A stretch of DNA of 64,000 nucleotides from Gammaproteobacteria bacterium (lineage in GTDB: Bacteria > Pseudomonadota > Gammaproteobacteria > Xanthomonadales > Marinicellaceae), in assembly GCA_030430025.1 (NCBI GenBank), contig JAUIGR010000003.1, positions 62,001-126,000 on the forward strand, read 5' to 3'. The notes under the pieces were generated by a model, which saw only the letters and a program-made list of their open reading frames with translations, did no database searches and was not told where the DNA came from. Positions 1 through 8,271 of the stretch are shown one piece after another (within the stretch, counting starts at the first letter, position 1; each line of letters starts with the position of its first letter). The translations under genes were made by a program, and so were the position numbers.

Positions 1-881
1 TCTTTGGGGCTCATTCTTTGTGAAATTTGCAAGGCATTTTGAGCTTGGTGTGCCAATGCTTGTAAATCATCACGGCCTTCTTTTTGTAAATCAGTGATCA
101 TCGCCATGGCTGTTTGTGCATCACCTTCAGCCAACAGTGTTTCGATTCTTTTGCGAATGGGGTCATCATGATCTAAAGGGTCTTTTCCCCGTATGTCCTC
201 GATGTCATGCGGTGTATGATCAAGTTCATCGGCATGATGATAAATGACATAGCCCATGGCTAGAAAAGAAAAAATCAGCAGATAATACAAAATAAATGAA
301 AGTACCACGTTTTCTAACCACAGTGGCATGGTATTTACCAGGACATTCTGCAATAGCATATTAAGCCCGCCTAGCATAGCCATGAATATGAACAATAGCC
401 AATAATCCACTCCCAATCGTTTAACAATTTCAAGCAAATCAATAGGATTCAGTGCTGATAAGACATGATCTGTTTGTGATAGTAACATCAAAAAAGCAGG
501 AGTCAAAAACAGTGTGACCAATAACAATGATGTTGATAAGGCAGGCTCGCTTTTACTGAGAAAAATGACAATCAATAATTGAATGATGGGCATGGTCATG
601 GCCTTGAAGCCAATCATTTCACTCAGCCCAAAACTGTATTTGTCTTGATATGCAAAGTGTCCGTCTGCTACATCCAGCATCACTTCAAATGCGACCTTAT
701 AAGCGGCTAAAAATAACAGGACAGCAATCAAATAACTCAAAATAGCTGAGGGCAGCATTTCTAGAATGCTGGCGACTGCCAATCCCGTAATCAAGAAAAA
801 CAGCTTGTTACTGCCCATATAACTGATAAAGAAGGGTATTTCAAAAATAAATCGCCGGTTTTGGTGGGGTAGTTGACTCAT
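1..881 (-). CDS. Polytopic membrane protein, C-terminus cut by window edge
   Basis: An open frame runs from an ATG at 881-879 off the left edge, giving about 293 residues with no stop. The N-terminus (MSQLPHQNRR) is followed by several hydrophobic segments, around residues 18-65, 95-145, 160-190 and 195-225. The cytosolic-looking tail is acidic (ELDHTPHDIED) and then forms a helical, TPR-like stretch (IRKRIETLLAEGDAQTAMA). The start overlaps the stop of the upstream kinase gene as ATGA, so the two are translationally coupled in a four-gene minus-strand operon. I do not recognise a family. A membrane protein with a helical-repeat tail is as far as the sequence goes. Confidence 0.7.
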   Translation of the reverse strand, partial: MSQLPHQNRRFIFEIPFFISYMGSNKLFFLITGLAVASILEMLPSAILSYLIAVLLFLAAYKVAFEVMLDVADGHFAYQDKYSFGLSEMIGFKAMTMPIIQLLIVIFLSKSEPALSTSLLLVTLFLTPAFLMLLSQTDHVLSALNPIDLLEIVKRLGVDYWLLFIFMAMLGGLNMLLQNVLVNTMPLWLENVVLSFILYYLLIFSFLAMGYVIYHHADELDHTPHDIEDIRGKDPLDHDDPIRKRIETLLAEGDAQTAMAMITDLQKEGRDDLQALAHQAQNALQISQRMSPK

Positions 882-1510
882 GTGTTTCTCGAGATTTTCA
901 TTAGAGACTCAATGCTTTCCATTAGTTCGATCTGGTCAATTAAATCATTAACATAATCAAGCCGATCAGTTTCTATGGTCAGGACTTTACTGGCAGTGTA
1001 GTGATTAATCCAAGTGGCATATAGTTTTTCCAATCTTTTTAGATAAGCCAGCGGAATGTCTTGCTCCATCGATCGTCCACGGAGCTTAATGCGTTTTCTC
1101 ATGGTGCGAACAGAGCATTTAAGGTAAATCATTAGGTCAGGTGGTTTAATGGCTTTTTTGATGCTTTGGTACAGACCTTGGTAAGTTTGCCAGTCACGCG
1201 CATTGATTTTACCCATTTGTTGTAACGCAGTGGCAAAAATTTCGACATCTTCGAATAGCGTCCTATCCTGAATGACCACACCGGGTGTATTGTCCAGTTG
1301 CTGATGAATTTTAAATTTGCTGCTGAGAAAATACAGTTGTGAGTGAAAGCCCCAGGCAGTCATGTCCTGATAAAAATCATCAAGATATGGGTTATCATCA
1401 TTGGGTTCATAAAATGGCGTGATGTCATAGGTGCAGGTTAAAAACTCTACTAATGAAGTTTTGCCGACGCCGATGTTACCGGCGATACCAATGATCTTTT
1501 GTTCAGTCAT
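878..1510 (-). CDS. Deoxynucleoside kinase family protein
   Basis: 210 residues. Phosphorylates deoxynucleosides for salvage in characterised family members. Visible motifs are the P-loop GNIGVGKTS near residue 11, the DRT motif (QDRTLFEDVEIF, residues ~82-93) that corresponds to the substrate-binding DRS of this family, and an arginine-rich lid (RIKLRGRSMEQD, ~140-151). Length fits the bacterial dAK/dGK group. Substrate specificity cannot be read from sequence. The start (ATG 1510-1508) overlaps the end of the M61 peptidase gene and the stop overlaps the next ATG, so it lies inside one transcription unit. Confidence 0.85.
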   Translation of the reverse strand: MTEQKIIGIAGNIGVGKTSLVEFLTCTYDITPFYEPNDDNPYLDDFYQDMTAWGFHSQLYFLSSKFKIHQQLDNTPGVVIQDRTLFEDVEIFATALQQMGKINARDWQTYQGLYQSIKKAIKPPDLMIYLKCSVRTMRKRIKLRGRSMEQDIPLAYLKRLEKLYATWINHYTASKVLTIETDRLDYVNDLIDQIELMESIESLMKISRNT

Positions 1511-3263
1511 GCGTCATGGCATGTCCTGTCCAAGATTCGAAAATGGCTTTTTGTTTCTTAGAGGGCTTATTGATCGGTTCTATGCTCACCGCTGGCAACT
1601 GTTTTTCACCTACAGTGATGGTGGTTTCTTTGATGACACTGCCACTGGCAAATAATACAACCAAGTCAGTATTATTAACAGCTGATTCCAGTTGTTTCGA
1701 CCACTGATGTGGTTTCAATCTCAGTCCATTCAGTGCAATCAATTCATCACCAGCACTGATCCCTGCCTGCCAGGCAGGACTGTTTTTATCAACCGTGCTA
1801 ACATGTTCATTATCCACAACTAACCCAATCCAGGGTTTGGGATCTTTGTTTTCAGCTTTTTGTAAACCGTAGTACTTCAGCATATCATCGAATGGTAAAC
1901 TTTCAGTACCTTCAATGTATTGTTCCCATTGTTTACTGAAGTCATGACCAGTGATGTCTTTAATCAGATTCACGACATCAGATTGATCATACCCTTGGTC
2001 ACTGTTGCGATGGTTTTTGTACAACGCACGTTGTAAGTCATCGAAACTTTTTTCATTGTCAGTCCACAGACGAATTTGATGATCGATATACCAACTGGCC
2101 ATGGCTCCTTCAAGATAAATGCTGACCCCGGCGTTGTGGTTTCTCTGATTGTCTTCATTCTGCCAAGTATTGAAGCTGGCCTCCGCCAGACTTCTTTCGG
2201 TTCGTCCTGGCTTATTAAGGTGTTTAGTCAGGTTTTCGCTGATTCTTTCTAGAAACTCCGATTGACTGTAAATATCAGCTCTCCTTAAAAATAAGTCATC
2301 GTAATAGCTGGTGCTCCCTTCTACCATCCAGAACAGTTTTGAATAATTTTCCTCATCATAATTATAAGGTGCGATGTCGCTGGGCCGATAAGCTTTAACA
2401 TTCCAAGTATGGATCAGTTCATGAGCAGCAGTAGCTAAGAAACGATGATAGGTTTTGGGATCCCCAAAGCCAAAACGATCAAACTGCATGATGGTTGAGT
2501 TGACATGTTCAGTAGCACCTCTCAAACCATCGCCTGAATGAATCATATAAAGGTATCGTTGATAAGGAAAATCTCCCCATAAATCTTTGGCAACATAGTG
2601 TAGCGCAGTGGTTTTTTGTTGCCAGTCTTTAATATCATGATTTCCTTGACCCCAAATCAGAATTTCATAGCTTAAACCATCAACCTCAAATGATGTTAAT
2701 TGATGATGACCGGATTCTATTGGTGAGTCGACCAGTTGATCATAGTTATTGGCTTTGAATTGATGGTCAGCTAAGGACACCATACCCGAACGACTTTCCC
2801 ACCCTTGTGGCACATGTAAGGTGACGGTCAATGCCTGATCACGAAAAGCCGGTGAATAAACGAACACGCCGCTGGCATCGAGGAAAGCATGAGTTTCATC
2901 TATATGAGCTACTCTTTGTTTTAATGCATTGGCATAAATTTCATATTGTACGGTCACTGCTCCCTTTTGTTTTAAAAACGCTCGCCAAGTATTTTTATCG
3001 ATTTGTTCGACTTTCAGACCCTGATCGCCTTGACTGGCCTGGAGATGTCGAATATTTTTACTTAAGTTGAGAATTTCGTAACGTCCTGAACGCCAAACTG
3101 GCAGTTTAATATCCAGTGTCTTTGTCGCTACTGGCTCAAAAGTCACTTCCACGGTTGCCAGATGGTGAGCTGGATCGGTAATAGTCAAGTGATAGTTGAC
3201 TGTCGATGCGTTTGTCAGTGATTGGGTAATTATCAATGTCATAGTTAAAAAGAATCTCATCAT
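1503..3263 (-). CDS. M61-family metallopeptidase with PDZ domain
   Basis: 586 residues with an N-terminal signal peptide (FFLTMTLIITQSLTNA), so exported, probably periplasmic. The zinc site HELIHTWN lies near residue 282 (HExxH), with a downstream glutamate in WMVEGSTSYYDD (~320) as expected for M61 glycyl-aminopeptidase-like enzymes. An N-terminal beta-rich domain precedes the protease. A PDZ domain (WIGLVVDNEHVSTVDKNSPA and onward) covers roughly residues 475-560. The order beta domain, protease, PDZ is the standard M61 layout. The start overlaps the stop of the upstream UDG-like gene by 4 nt. Physiological substrate unknown. Confidence 0.88.
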   Translation of the reverse strand: MMRFFLTMTLIITQSLTNASTVNYHLTITDPAHHLATVEVTFEPVATKTLDIKLPVWRSGRYEILNLSKNIRHLQASQGDQGLKVEQIDKNTWRAFLKQKGAVTVQYEIYANALKQRVAHIDETHAFLDASGVFVYSPAFRDQALTVTLHVPQGWESRSGMVSLADHQFKANNYDQLVDSPIESGHHQLTSFEVDGLSYEILIWGQGNHDIKDWQQKTTALHYVAKDLWGDFPYQRYLYMIHSGDGLRGATEHVNSTIMQFDRFGFGDPKTYHRFLATAAHELIHTWNVKAYRPSDIAPYNYDEENYSKLFWMVEGSTSYYDDLFLRRADIYSQSEFLERISENLTKHLNKPGRTERSLAEASFNTWQNEDNQRNHNAGVSIYLEGAMASWYIDHQIRLWTDNEKSFDDLQRALYKNHRNSDQGYDQSDVVNLIKDITGHDFSKQWEQYIEGTESLPFDDMLKYYGLQKAENKDPKPWIGLVVDNEHVSTVDKNSPAWQAGISAGDELIALNGLRLKPHQWSKQLESAVNNTDLVVLFASGSVIKETTITVGEKQLPAVSIEPINKPSKKQKAIFESWTGHAMTHD

Positions 3264-3841
3264 AAAATCTGTCGAACCAGAGTTTTTAATTGTGGCAAAA
3301 CCTGTTCAATAAACCAAGGGTTTTTCTTTTGCCAAATGTTATTTCTTGGAGATGGATGAGGTAAGACAAAGAAATCAGGTTGGAATAAATGATAATTTCT
3401 CACTGTTTCTGTTAACTTGCGTTTATTTTCGGGTAAATAATGTTTCATAGCATATTGGCCGATTAATAAGGTCAGTTCAATATCAGGCATACAGTTCAGG
3501 AGTGGCGGATGCCATAAGGGAGCGCATACTTTCATCGGAGGATAATCACCGTTCGGTCCAGTGCCAGGGTAGCAAAACCCCATGGGCATGATAGCGAATA
3601 GGGTAGGATCATAGAATTGATTGGTGTTGACCCCGAGCCAGTCTCTTAAACGATCGCCACTGGCATCATCCCAGGGTATACCAGAGGCATGTACTTTGCG
3701 TCCAGGTGCCTGACCAATGACCAGAATTCGACTGGATTGACTGACGCGCACTACAGGTCTCGGTTCATGAGTTAATTGGGATTGACATCTTGTGCACTGG
3801 GTAATGCGATTGAGCAGATGATTGATGCTGGAGTCGGTCAT
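3260..3841 (-). CDS. Uracil-DNA glycosylase superfamily protein
   Basis: 193 residues. The UDG-fold motif A is seen as VIGQAPGRKVHASGIPWDDA (residues ~41-60) and motif B as LPHPSPRNN (~158-166). Members remove uracil or related lesions from DNA in the cytoplasm. It belongs to the short proteobacterial subgroup with GQAPG...PWDDASG rather than the classical Ung type. Only a CTRC pair is near the N-terminus, and I cannot tell whether an Fe-S cluster is bound. It is the first gene of the operon running to the left edge. Confidence 0.8.
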   Translation of the reverse strand: MTDSSINHLLNRITQCTRCQSQLTHEPRPVVRVSQSSRILVIGQAPGRKVHASGIPWDDASGDRLRDWLGVNTNQFYDPTLFAIMPMGFCYPGTGPNGDYPPMKVCAPLWHPPLLNCMPDIELTLLIGQYAMKHYLPENKRKLTETVRNYHLFQPDFFVLPHPSPRNNIWQKKNPWFIEQVLPQLKTLVRQIL

Positions 3842-3941
3842 GTGATAATGGTATCATAATGTCAATTTGAATGAGCTTCGCTGACTTTCATCTGAGTGTT
3901 GAATAAAGAGGGGCAAGCAGCTTAAATGTGGGAGTATCTAA

Positions 3942-4481
3942 ATGAAAGACAGCACCAGTCACTACGGAAAAATTTCGCGTTTCAATCATTGGGTTGGCGG
4001 ATTGATTGTTATCGCCATGTTAGCCGTGGGGTTATATTTCAATGACATGCCTCGGGGCGAAGAAAAACTTTATTGGTTGAGAATGCACATCAGTTTTGGT
4101 GGTTTGTTTTTTATTTTCCTACTCTTTCGGGTATTTTGGCGTGTGGTGGCCACTTCTCCTCAACCTGTTGAGCAAGCACAGGCCCTACAAATGGCGACAA
4201 AATTAGTCCACTGGGTGTTATTAATCACTGTTTTGATCATGGCTGTTTCAGGTCCCTTGTTGATTTGGACTCGTGGTTCTGGAATCAACGTTTTTGAATG
4301 GTTCACCATTCCTTCCCCTATGGGTAAAATGCCTGAGTTACACGAATGGTGTGAAACCATTCACGCCATCACGGCCAAGGTATTACTGGTGGCATTGATT
4401 GTACACGTACTGGCAGCGCTTAAACATCAATTGATCGATAAAGACAACCTCATGGCCCGTATGATCAAACGATTGCGTTAG
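3942..4481 (+). CDS. Cytochrome b561 family protein
   Basis: 179 residues with four membrane helices. Diheme b561 proteins move electrons between quinol and other carriers in the inner membrane. Putative axial haem ligands are histidines in HWVGG (~residue 17), MHISFGG (~48), HWVLL (~89) and the C-terminal MHAITAKVLL-like segment ('ETIHAITAKVLLVALIVHV', ~140-158). The short-length CybB-like layout is complete. It stands alone, divergent from the UDG-like gene at 3841. A clear start (ATG 3942) follows a purine-rich leader. Confidence 0.88.
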   Translation: MKDSTSHYGKISRFNHWVGGLIVIAMLAVGLYFNDMPRGEEKLYWLRMHISFGGLFFIFLLFRVFWRVVATSPQPVEQAQALQMATKLVHWVLLITVLIMAVSGPLLIWTRGSGINVFEWFTIPSPMGKMPELHEWCETIHAITAKVLLVALIVHVLAALKHQLIDKDNLMARMIKRLR

Positions 4482-4806
4482 CGTTATAATAAAAAATAGT
4501 ATGTCATTTCTCCATTTTCAGTACCTTTATAATAGGGAAATGCTACTTGGGATTCGAGCGCTTGTATTTGGGCAGATCAAGAAGCAAGAAAGAGAATGCA
4601 AGAGGGCATAAGAGAATAAAAATGATGGTCTGTATAAGCGTTTTAAATTTATCGGATGTGACTGTAAACTAATGATCATATCTATCAGGTTCACACGGAT
4701 CTAAAGTTCTTTTATTTAGTGTATCAGTCCTCATTATTTTTAAAAAAACTCGAGAATTATATTTTGAGTCGTTAACATTCATAACAGTTGAAAATAAGGA
4801 TAAGAT
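4482..4806. other. Intergenic stretch, nothing recognised
   Basis: 325 bases between cytochrome b561 and the DUF4253 gene. AT-rich with no open frame of note, no clear hairpin-plus-T-tract and no repeat found elsewhere in the window. A Shine-Dalgarno-like AAGGA lies just before the downstream GTG start. Confidence 0.5.
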
Positions 4807-5529
4807 GTGAAATTCATTAAGAAATTATTTAGACCCAAAGAACCACAAGAACAATTGAAAAACTCTATAGATTTCCCTTTTGAAGTCATTATAGTAAAAG
4901 GCACTGATGCGCCAGCAAAACTTTTTGAACTGAGGAAAAGTGAGAATATTACTCCTGTCATTATGGGTAAACCGAGTGATTTAGAATTATTAGTCGATAA
5001 TTTTGAGATGAGTGAAGAAACAGTGGCTGAAATACTTTCTTCGGCGAAAAAAATAAATTTTTCTAATTGGTTTAAAGAAAGGGTTTCTGAAGATGAAGAA
5101 TATTATCAAATCCCTCATGGAGATTGGCCAGAAGCTTATGGTCAGGAAACGGAATTGTCGGCACATTTGAATATTCTGACAAAAAAGCCATTAAAACAAA
5201 CGATCATTGGTCTTATTCAAACCAAAGACTCATGGGCTGTGCCTGCCCACCTGAAATTTGGAGGTTGGAATGAATGCCCATCTCCCCATGAACATGTGGC
5301 TTTGTTTAAAAAATGGGAAGAAGAATATTCAGCAAAAGTTGCGAGTGTAACCAGTGATGTCATTGAACTGACTGTTGATCATCCACCTACAACTAAAGAA
5401 CAAGCTTTAAAACTTGCAGAGGAACAGTTTGTTTATTGTTCGGATATTGTGTTTCAGGGTGTTGAAACCATAGAAAACTTAGCATCGACTCTTTTAAACA
5501 GTAAAGTTTGGTATTTTTGGTGGGATTAA
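4807..5529 (+). CDS. DUF4253 domain protein
   Basis: 240 residues, predicted cytosolic. The C-terminal two thirds carry the DUF4253 pattern: an HLKFGGWNECPSPHEHVALF segment (residues ~147-166), then KKWEEEYSAKVASVTSDVIE, PPTTKEQALKLAEEQF and the terminal WYFWWD. The family's biochemical role is not established; members often sit in toxin/immunity-like neighbourhoods. The start is GTG at 4807 with AAGGA about 8 nt upstream. The ATG one base earlier overlaps it out of frame. Confidence 0.8.
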   Translation: MKFIKKLFRPKEPQEQLKNSIDFPFEVIIVKGTDAPAKLFELRKSENITPVIMGKPSDLELLVDNFEMSEETVAEILSSAKKINFSNWFKERVSEDEEYYQIPHGDWPEAYGQETELSAHLNILTKKPLKQTIIGLIQTKDSWAVPAHLKFGGWNECPSPHEHVALFKKWEEEYSAKVASVTSDVIELTVDHPPTTKEQALKLAEEQFVYCSDIVFQGVETIENLASTLLNSKVWYFWWD

Positions 5530-5849
5530 CGAGGTACCTAACAAGCTGCCAACTGTTTTGTTTTTCAATGCAATACGTTGCTGGCGTCGCTATCTGAATT
5601 AGGTGTTGGTATCAGTGCCATGCATGGTGTCAACAAGATAATATTAAGGGATTTGAATTCCATTTGTAAGTGCAACAATTTAGAAGTTGCATGAAAAAAT
5701 AGGATGCGTACCGTTGCACTTGCTTAATTTACAAAGGAGTTCATCGTGTCGAATCACTCCTATACGCACCTTATCTGCTGGTTATTGGATGTTTATGCTA
5801 AAATACAGTTACCGATGTGAATGTCAAAATACCTGCTTGGTAAATTAAT
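5530..5849. other. Intergenic stretch with weak inverted-repeat signals
   Basis: 320 bases without a gene. ACCTAAC just after the DUF4253 stop and ATTAGGT about 70 bases later vaguely resemble the outer boxes of an integron attC site. The pairing is imperfect and no integrase or second cassette is present. An AT-rich TAAAAT before 5850 could be a -10 element for the next gene. Confidence 0.3.
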
Positions 5850-6422
5850 ATGTGTCGTTACGCTCTCAATAATTATAAACAAACTTGGTCATGTTTTTCA
5901 TGTCGCAAATCGTTCAAAAAAACGAACTTGAGTGACTATTTGCGACAAACAGGTGATCTGGAAAAGTATCGAAAGTTGGCCCATTGTCGTCTTGCCAAAA
6001 ATAAACAAGCAGCCGAAGCCAGATATCAAACGACCGCCTTTGAAATTGAAAAAGAGTACTTTTCGAAAGTTTCTGTGTGTCCTGATTGTGGTGATCTAAT
6101 GGCCAATATGGGTATGGATTTCAAATCACCCAAAATGACTGATTTAAAATCTTGGAAGATAATTGAAGGTATGTATAGAGTTGGGGCGATATATCAAACA
6201 TGCGGTTGCGAGGGGTTAGGTTTCGTTCCATCGAATAGTTCTGATTACATTAGGTATTTGAATGAACGTATTGTGTTGTTCGAAGAACGAAAACACGATT
6301 CTTTAAATAACTCAGACCTCAATGCTTATCAGCGTGGTGAAAGAGCATCCTACTGGGCATCAAAAATTGAACGACTTAAAGTTGAACTCCAAAAAAACGC
6401 AGCAAAAAGACAAACAATATAG
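5850..6422 (+). CDS. Zinc-ribbon hypothetical protein
   Basis: 190 residues, no signal peptide or membrane segment. The N-terminus has a CxxC pair (WSCFSCRKSF, ~residues 14-23) and the middle a second one (VCPDCGDLM, ~76-84), followed by CGCEGLGF (~113-120). This implies one or two metal-binding ribbons. The C-terminal third is charged and helical (ERIVLFEERK, KIERLKVELQKNAAK). I do not recognise a named family. It stands alone, just before the convergent stress-response operon. Confidence 0.65.
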   Translation: MCRYALNNYKQTWSCFSCRKSFKKTNLSDYLRQTGDLEKYRKLAHCRLAKNKQAAEARYQTTAFEIEKEYFSKVSVCPDCGDLMANMGMDFKSPKMTDLKSWKIIEGMYRVGAIYQTCGCEGLGFVPSNSSDYIRYLNERIVLFEERKHDSLNNSDLNAYQRGERASYWASKIERLKVELQKNAAKRQTI

Positions 6423-6527
6423 AATGTTAATATTGCACAAACTATTTTTTCTGCTCTAGATAAATCTGTATCATTTACTTGCCAACTTACTTAGAGTGGC
6501 AGGAAAAATATAAGTAATTACCATTTC

Positions 6528-7073
6528 CTAGGAAGAAATAATATGTTTGATCTCATCACGTGCTCTGGCCACGCGACTTTTTATTGTGCCAATGGCACAA
6601 TTGCATATGTGGGCAGCTTCTTCGTATGAAAAACCACAAGCACCTACCAAGGTCAGTGCTTCTCTTTGATCACTTGGCAATTTTTCCAATGCCGATCTAA
6701 CTTCATCAACTTGTATTCTAGATAGTTGCGTACAGTCTTTGGTAAGTTGCAATGATGTTTGTTCCTTATCTAGATCAATCATTCGCCATGCATTGCGCTT
6801 ACTGGTATAAAAGTGATTACGTAAAATAGTGAATAACCAAGCCTTCATGTTAGTGCTAGGATCAAAACGCTGTTTGGCTTTTAGTGCTTTGAGCATGGTT
6901 TCTTGTACAAGATCATCTGCAGCTGTTTGCTGATGACACAACGAGCGGGCAAAAGCCCTCAGATGCGGAATCATTTTTGTCAGTTCTGAAGTAAAATCAA
7001 ATTCAGCCATAGTCGCTTTATTGAAACCGCCTGTGTTGATCGCATTGGTAGTTTGTTGTTGATTATTCATCAT
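6528..7073 (-). CDS. ecfG: EcfG-type general stress sigma factor
   Basis: 181 residues. The sigma region 2 (LRAFARSLCHQQTAADDLVQ, ~35-54, then WLFTILRNHFYTSKR) and region 4 (ALEKLPSDQREALTLVGACG, then YEEAAHICNCAIGTIKSRVA) match the EcfG/ECF15 class. In Alphaproteobacteria it directs the general stress regulon once released from NepR by phospho-PhyR. The start overlaps the end of nepR by 11 nt, the classical coupled arrangement. Alternative start MAEFDFTSEL lies 21 codons further in. Neighbouring phyR, nepR and HWE kinases make the assignment firm. Confidence 0.9.
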   Translation of the reverse strand: MMNNQQQTTNAINTGGFNKATMAEFDFTSELTKMIPHLRAFARSLCHQQTAADDLVQETMLKALKAKQRFDPSTNMKAWLFTILRNHFYTSKRNAWRMIDLDKEQTSLQLTKDCTQLSRIQVDEVRSALEKLPSDQREALTLVGACGFSYEEAAHICNCAIGTIKSRVARARDEIKHIISS

Positions 7074-7245
7074 CTCTTAAAATCGCTAATAGTTCATCAG
7101 GGATGGGTTCATTTAAGACGTTGTCATACATGTCTGTTAACGATTTTTTGATTTTATCTTCCAATGCCTCATCATCGTATTTTTTACCATGATTTGAAAT
7201 TAATTCATGATCTTTGATACTGTTTTTGTCTGTTGTCTTTTTCAT
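7063..7245 (-). CDS. nepR: NepR-type anti-sigma factor
   Basis: About 60 residues from ATG 7245 (MKKTTDKNSIKD). The C-terminal core SLTDMYDNVLNEPIPDELLA is the NepR signature (Y..vl.EPIPD.l..LL). NepR sequesters EcfG and is titrated by phosphorylated PhyR. An upstream in-frame ATG at 7287-7285 exists, but it lies inside the spacer of an EcfG-type promoter (7280-7305), so transcripts from that promoter cannot include it. I therefore prefer the inner start; read-through from phyR could still use the outer one. Confidence 0.85.
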   Translation of the reverse strand: MKKTTDKNSIKDHELISNHGKKYDDEALEDKIKKSLTDMYDNVLNEPIPDELLAILRDDE

Positions 7246-7279
7246 AGTCGTGCTGCAAACATTTGCTTTGCTACTAATT

Positions 7280-7305
7280 AAACTCATGAGTTAGAAATAA
7301 GTTCC
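7280..7305 (-). promoter_or_regulatory. EcfG-type promoter upstream of nepR-ecfG
   Basis: On the minus strand GGAAC (7305-7301), 16 nt, then AGTTT (7284-7280). The known alphaproteobacterial EcfG consensus is GGAAC, 16-17 nt, CGTT. The position fits autoregulation of nepR-ecfG. Function is inferred from the match. Confidence 0.6.
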
Positions 7306-7314
7306 AAACTTTTT

Positions 7315-8271
7315 TCATACCTTATTTCTAAATCCAATCGCGCAATGAATCTGGCTATTATTTTGTCTAAATACCCCTGAGTCAAATTGGTTCATGGTGT
7401 TGATGGTTTGGATCAGTTTGATGGCGAACTGATTGTCATAATGAGTCAATTGTTGAGTACCTTGGCAATTCTCTGACCAAGTCATTATGCTTAAACCATC
7501 CTTTTGCTGCCACTCAATGGCTACATTGCCTTTGGTATGAGATAACGCACCGCTGGCATTTGATATGTGAATTAATTCATTGAACACCAAACCGACATTG
7601 TTAATTTCATCGGCACTGATGTTGATGTCATTATCTTTATAGCTCACTTGCTCGGGATCTACAGTTGTTAGTATTTGTGAGTGATAGAAGTGTATGACAT
7701 CAAAACCTAGATTATCTTCTTGAAAAAAGTAGTTGTGAGCGAAGGCATTGGCTTTAGCTAATGCATCCAAACGATCAAATAACATATTTTTAAAAGTTGT
7801 AGAATTGATGCCATCAGGGGATGAATTTCTTACCACACTGATCATCACTGAAAACATATTGCGTAATCTATGCTGTAACTCACGTATGGTTTTACTGCGC
7901 TCATGTTGTAACTTGACTTGAGTGGTAACGTCTCTTTGTAAAGAAACATAATGAGTGATTAGACCTGATGCATCACGAACCGGTGAGAGTTCAATCTCGT
8001 TCCAAAATGCGGTACCGTCTTTGCGATAATTGAGTAGGGTTACCTGTCCATTGTGTCCACTTTTTATGATTTTTCTGATTTCTTCAATCGATGTGGGATC
8101 TGTATCTGCACCTTGCAATATTCGACAATTTTTACCAATGATATCAGCTGCTTGATAGCCGGTTTGAGTCTCAAATGCTTTGTTGACACATACCACAGGC
8201 ATATCAGATTGTGAACAGTCACAATAAATAATTGATGTGGAAACAGTATTTAGTTTAAGCCAGTCACTCAT
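7315..8271 (-). CDS. LOV-domain HWE-like histidine kinase with degenerate ATPase
   Basis: 318 residues, cytosolic. Residues ~10-120 form a PAS/LOV domain with the photoactive-cysteine motif GKNCRILQG (~46-54) and the NYRKDGTAFWNE strand typical of blue-light LOV sensors. The dimerisation helix has a phosphoacceptor-like HRLRNMFSV (~133-141). The catalytic domain looks damaged: where the HWE N-box reads ELxTNAxKYGAL, this has ELIHISNASGAL, and the glycine-rich G box is NQFAIKLI. It could be a light-sensing pseudokinase that acts on the adjacent kinase or on PhyR. It abuts the next kinase gene with no gap (stop/start at 8271/8272). Confidence 0.82.
   Translation of the reverse strand: MSDWLKLNTVSTSIIYCDCSQSDMPVVCVNKAFETQTGYQAADIIGKNCRILQGADTDPTSIEEIRKIIKSGHNGQVTLLNYRKDGTAFWNEIELSPVRDASGLITHYVSLQRDVTTQVKLQHERSKTIRELQHRLRNMFSVMISVVRNSSPDGINSTTFKNMLFDRLDALAKANAFAHNYFFQEDNLGFDVIHFYHSQILTTVDPEQVSYKDNDINISADEINNVGLVFNELIHISNASGALSHTKGNVAIEWQQKDGLSIMTWSENCQGTQQLTHYDNQFAIKLIQTINTMNQFDSGVFRQNNSQIHCAIGFRNKV

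Noticed and set aside
5535-5625. attC-like pair ACCTAAC ... ATTAGGT after the DUF4253 gene
   Set aside because: Outer boxes mismatch, inner boxes do not pair well, and no integrase or further cassettes are in view.
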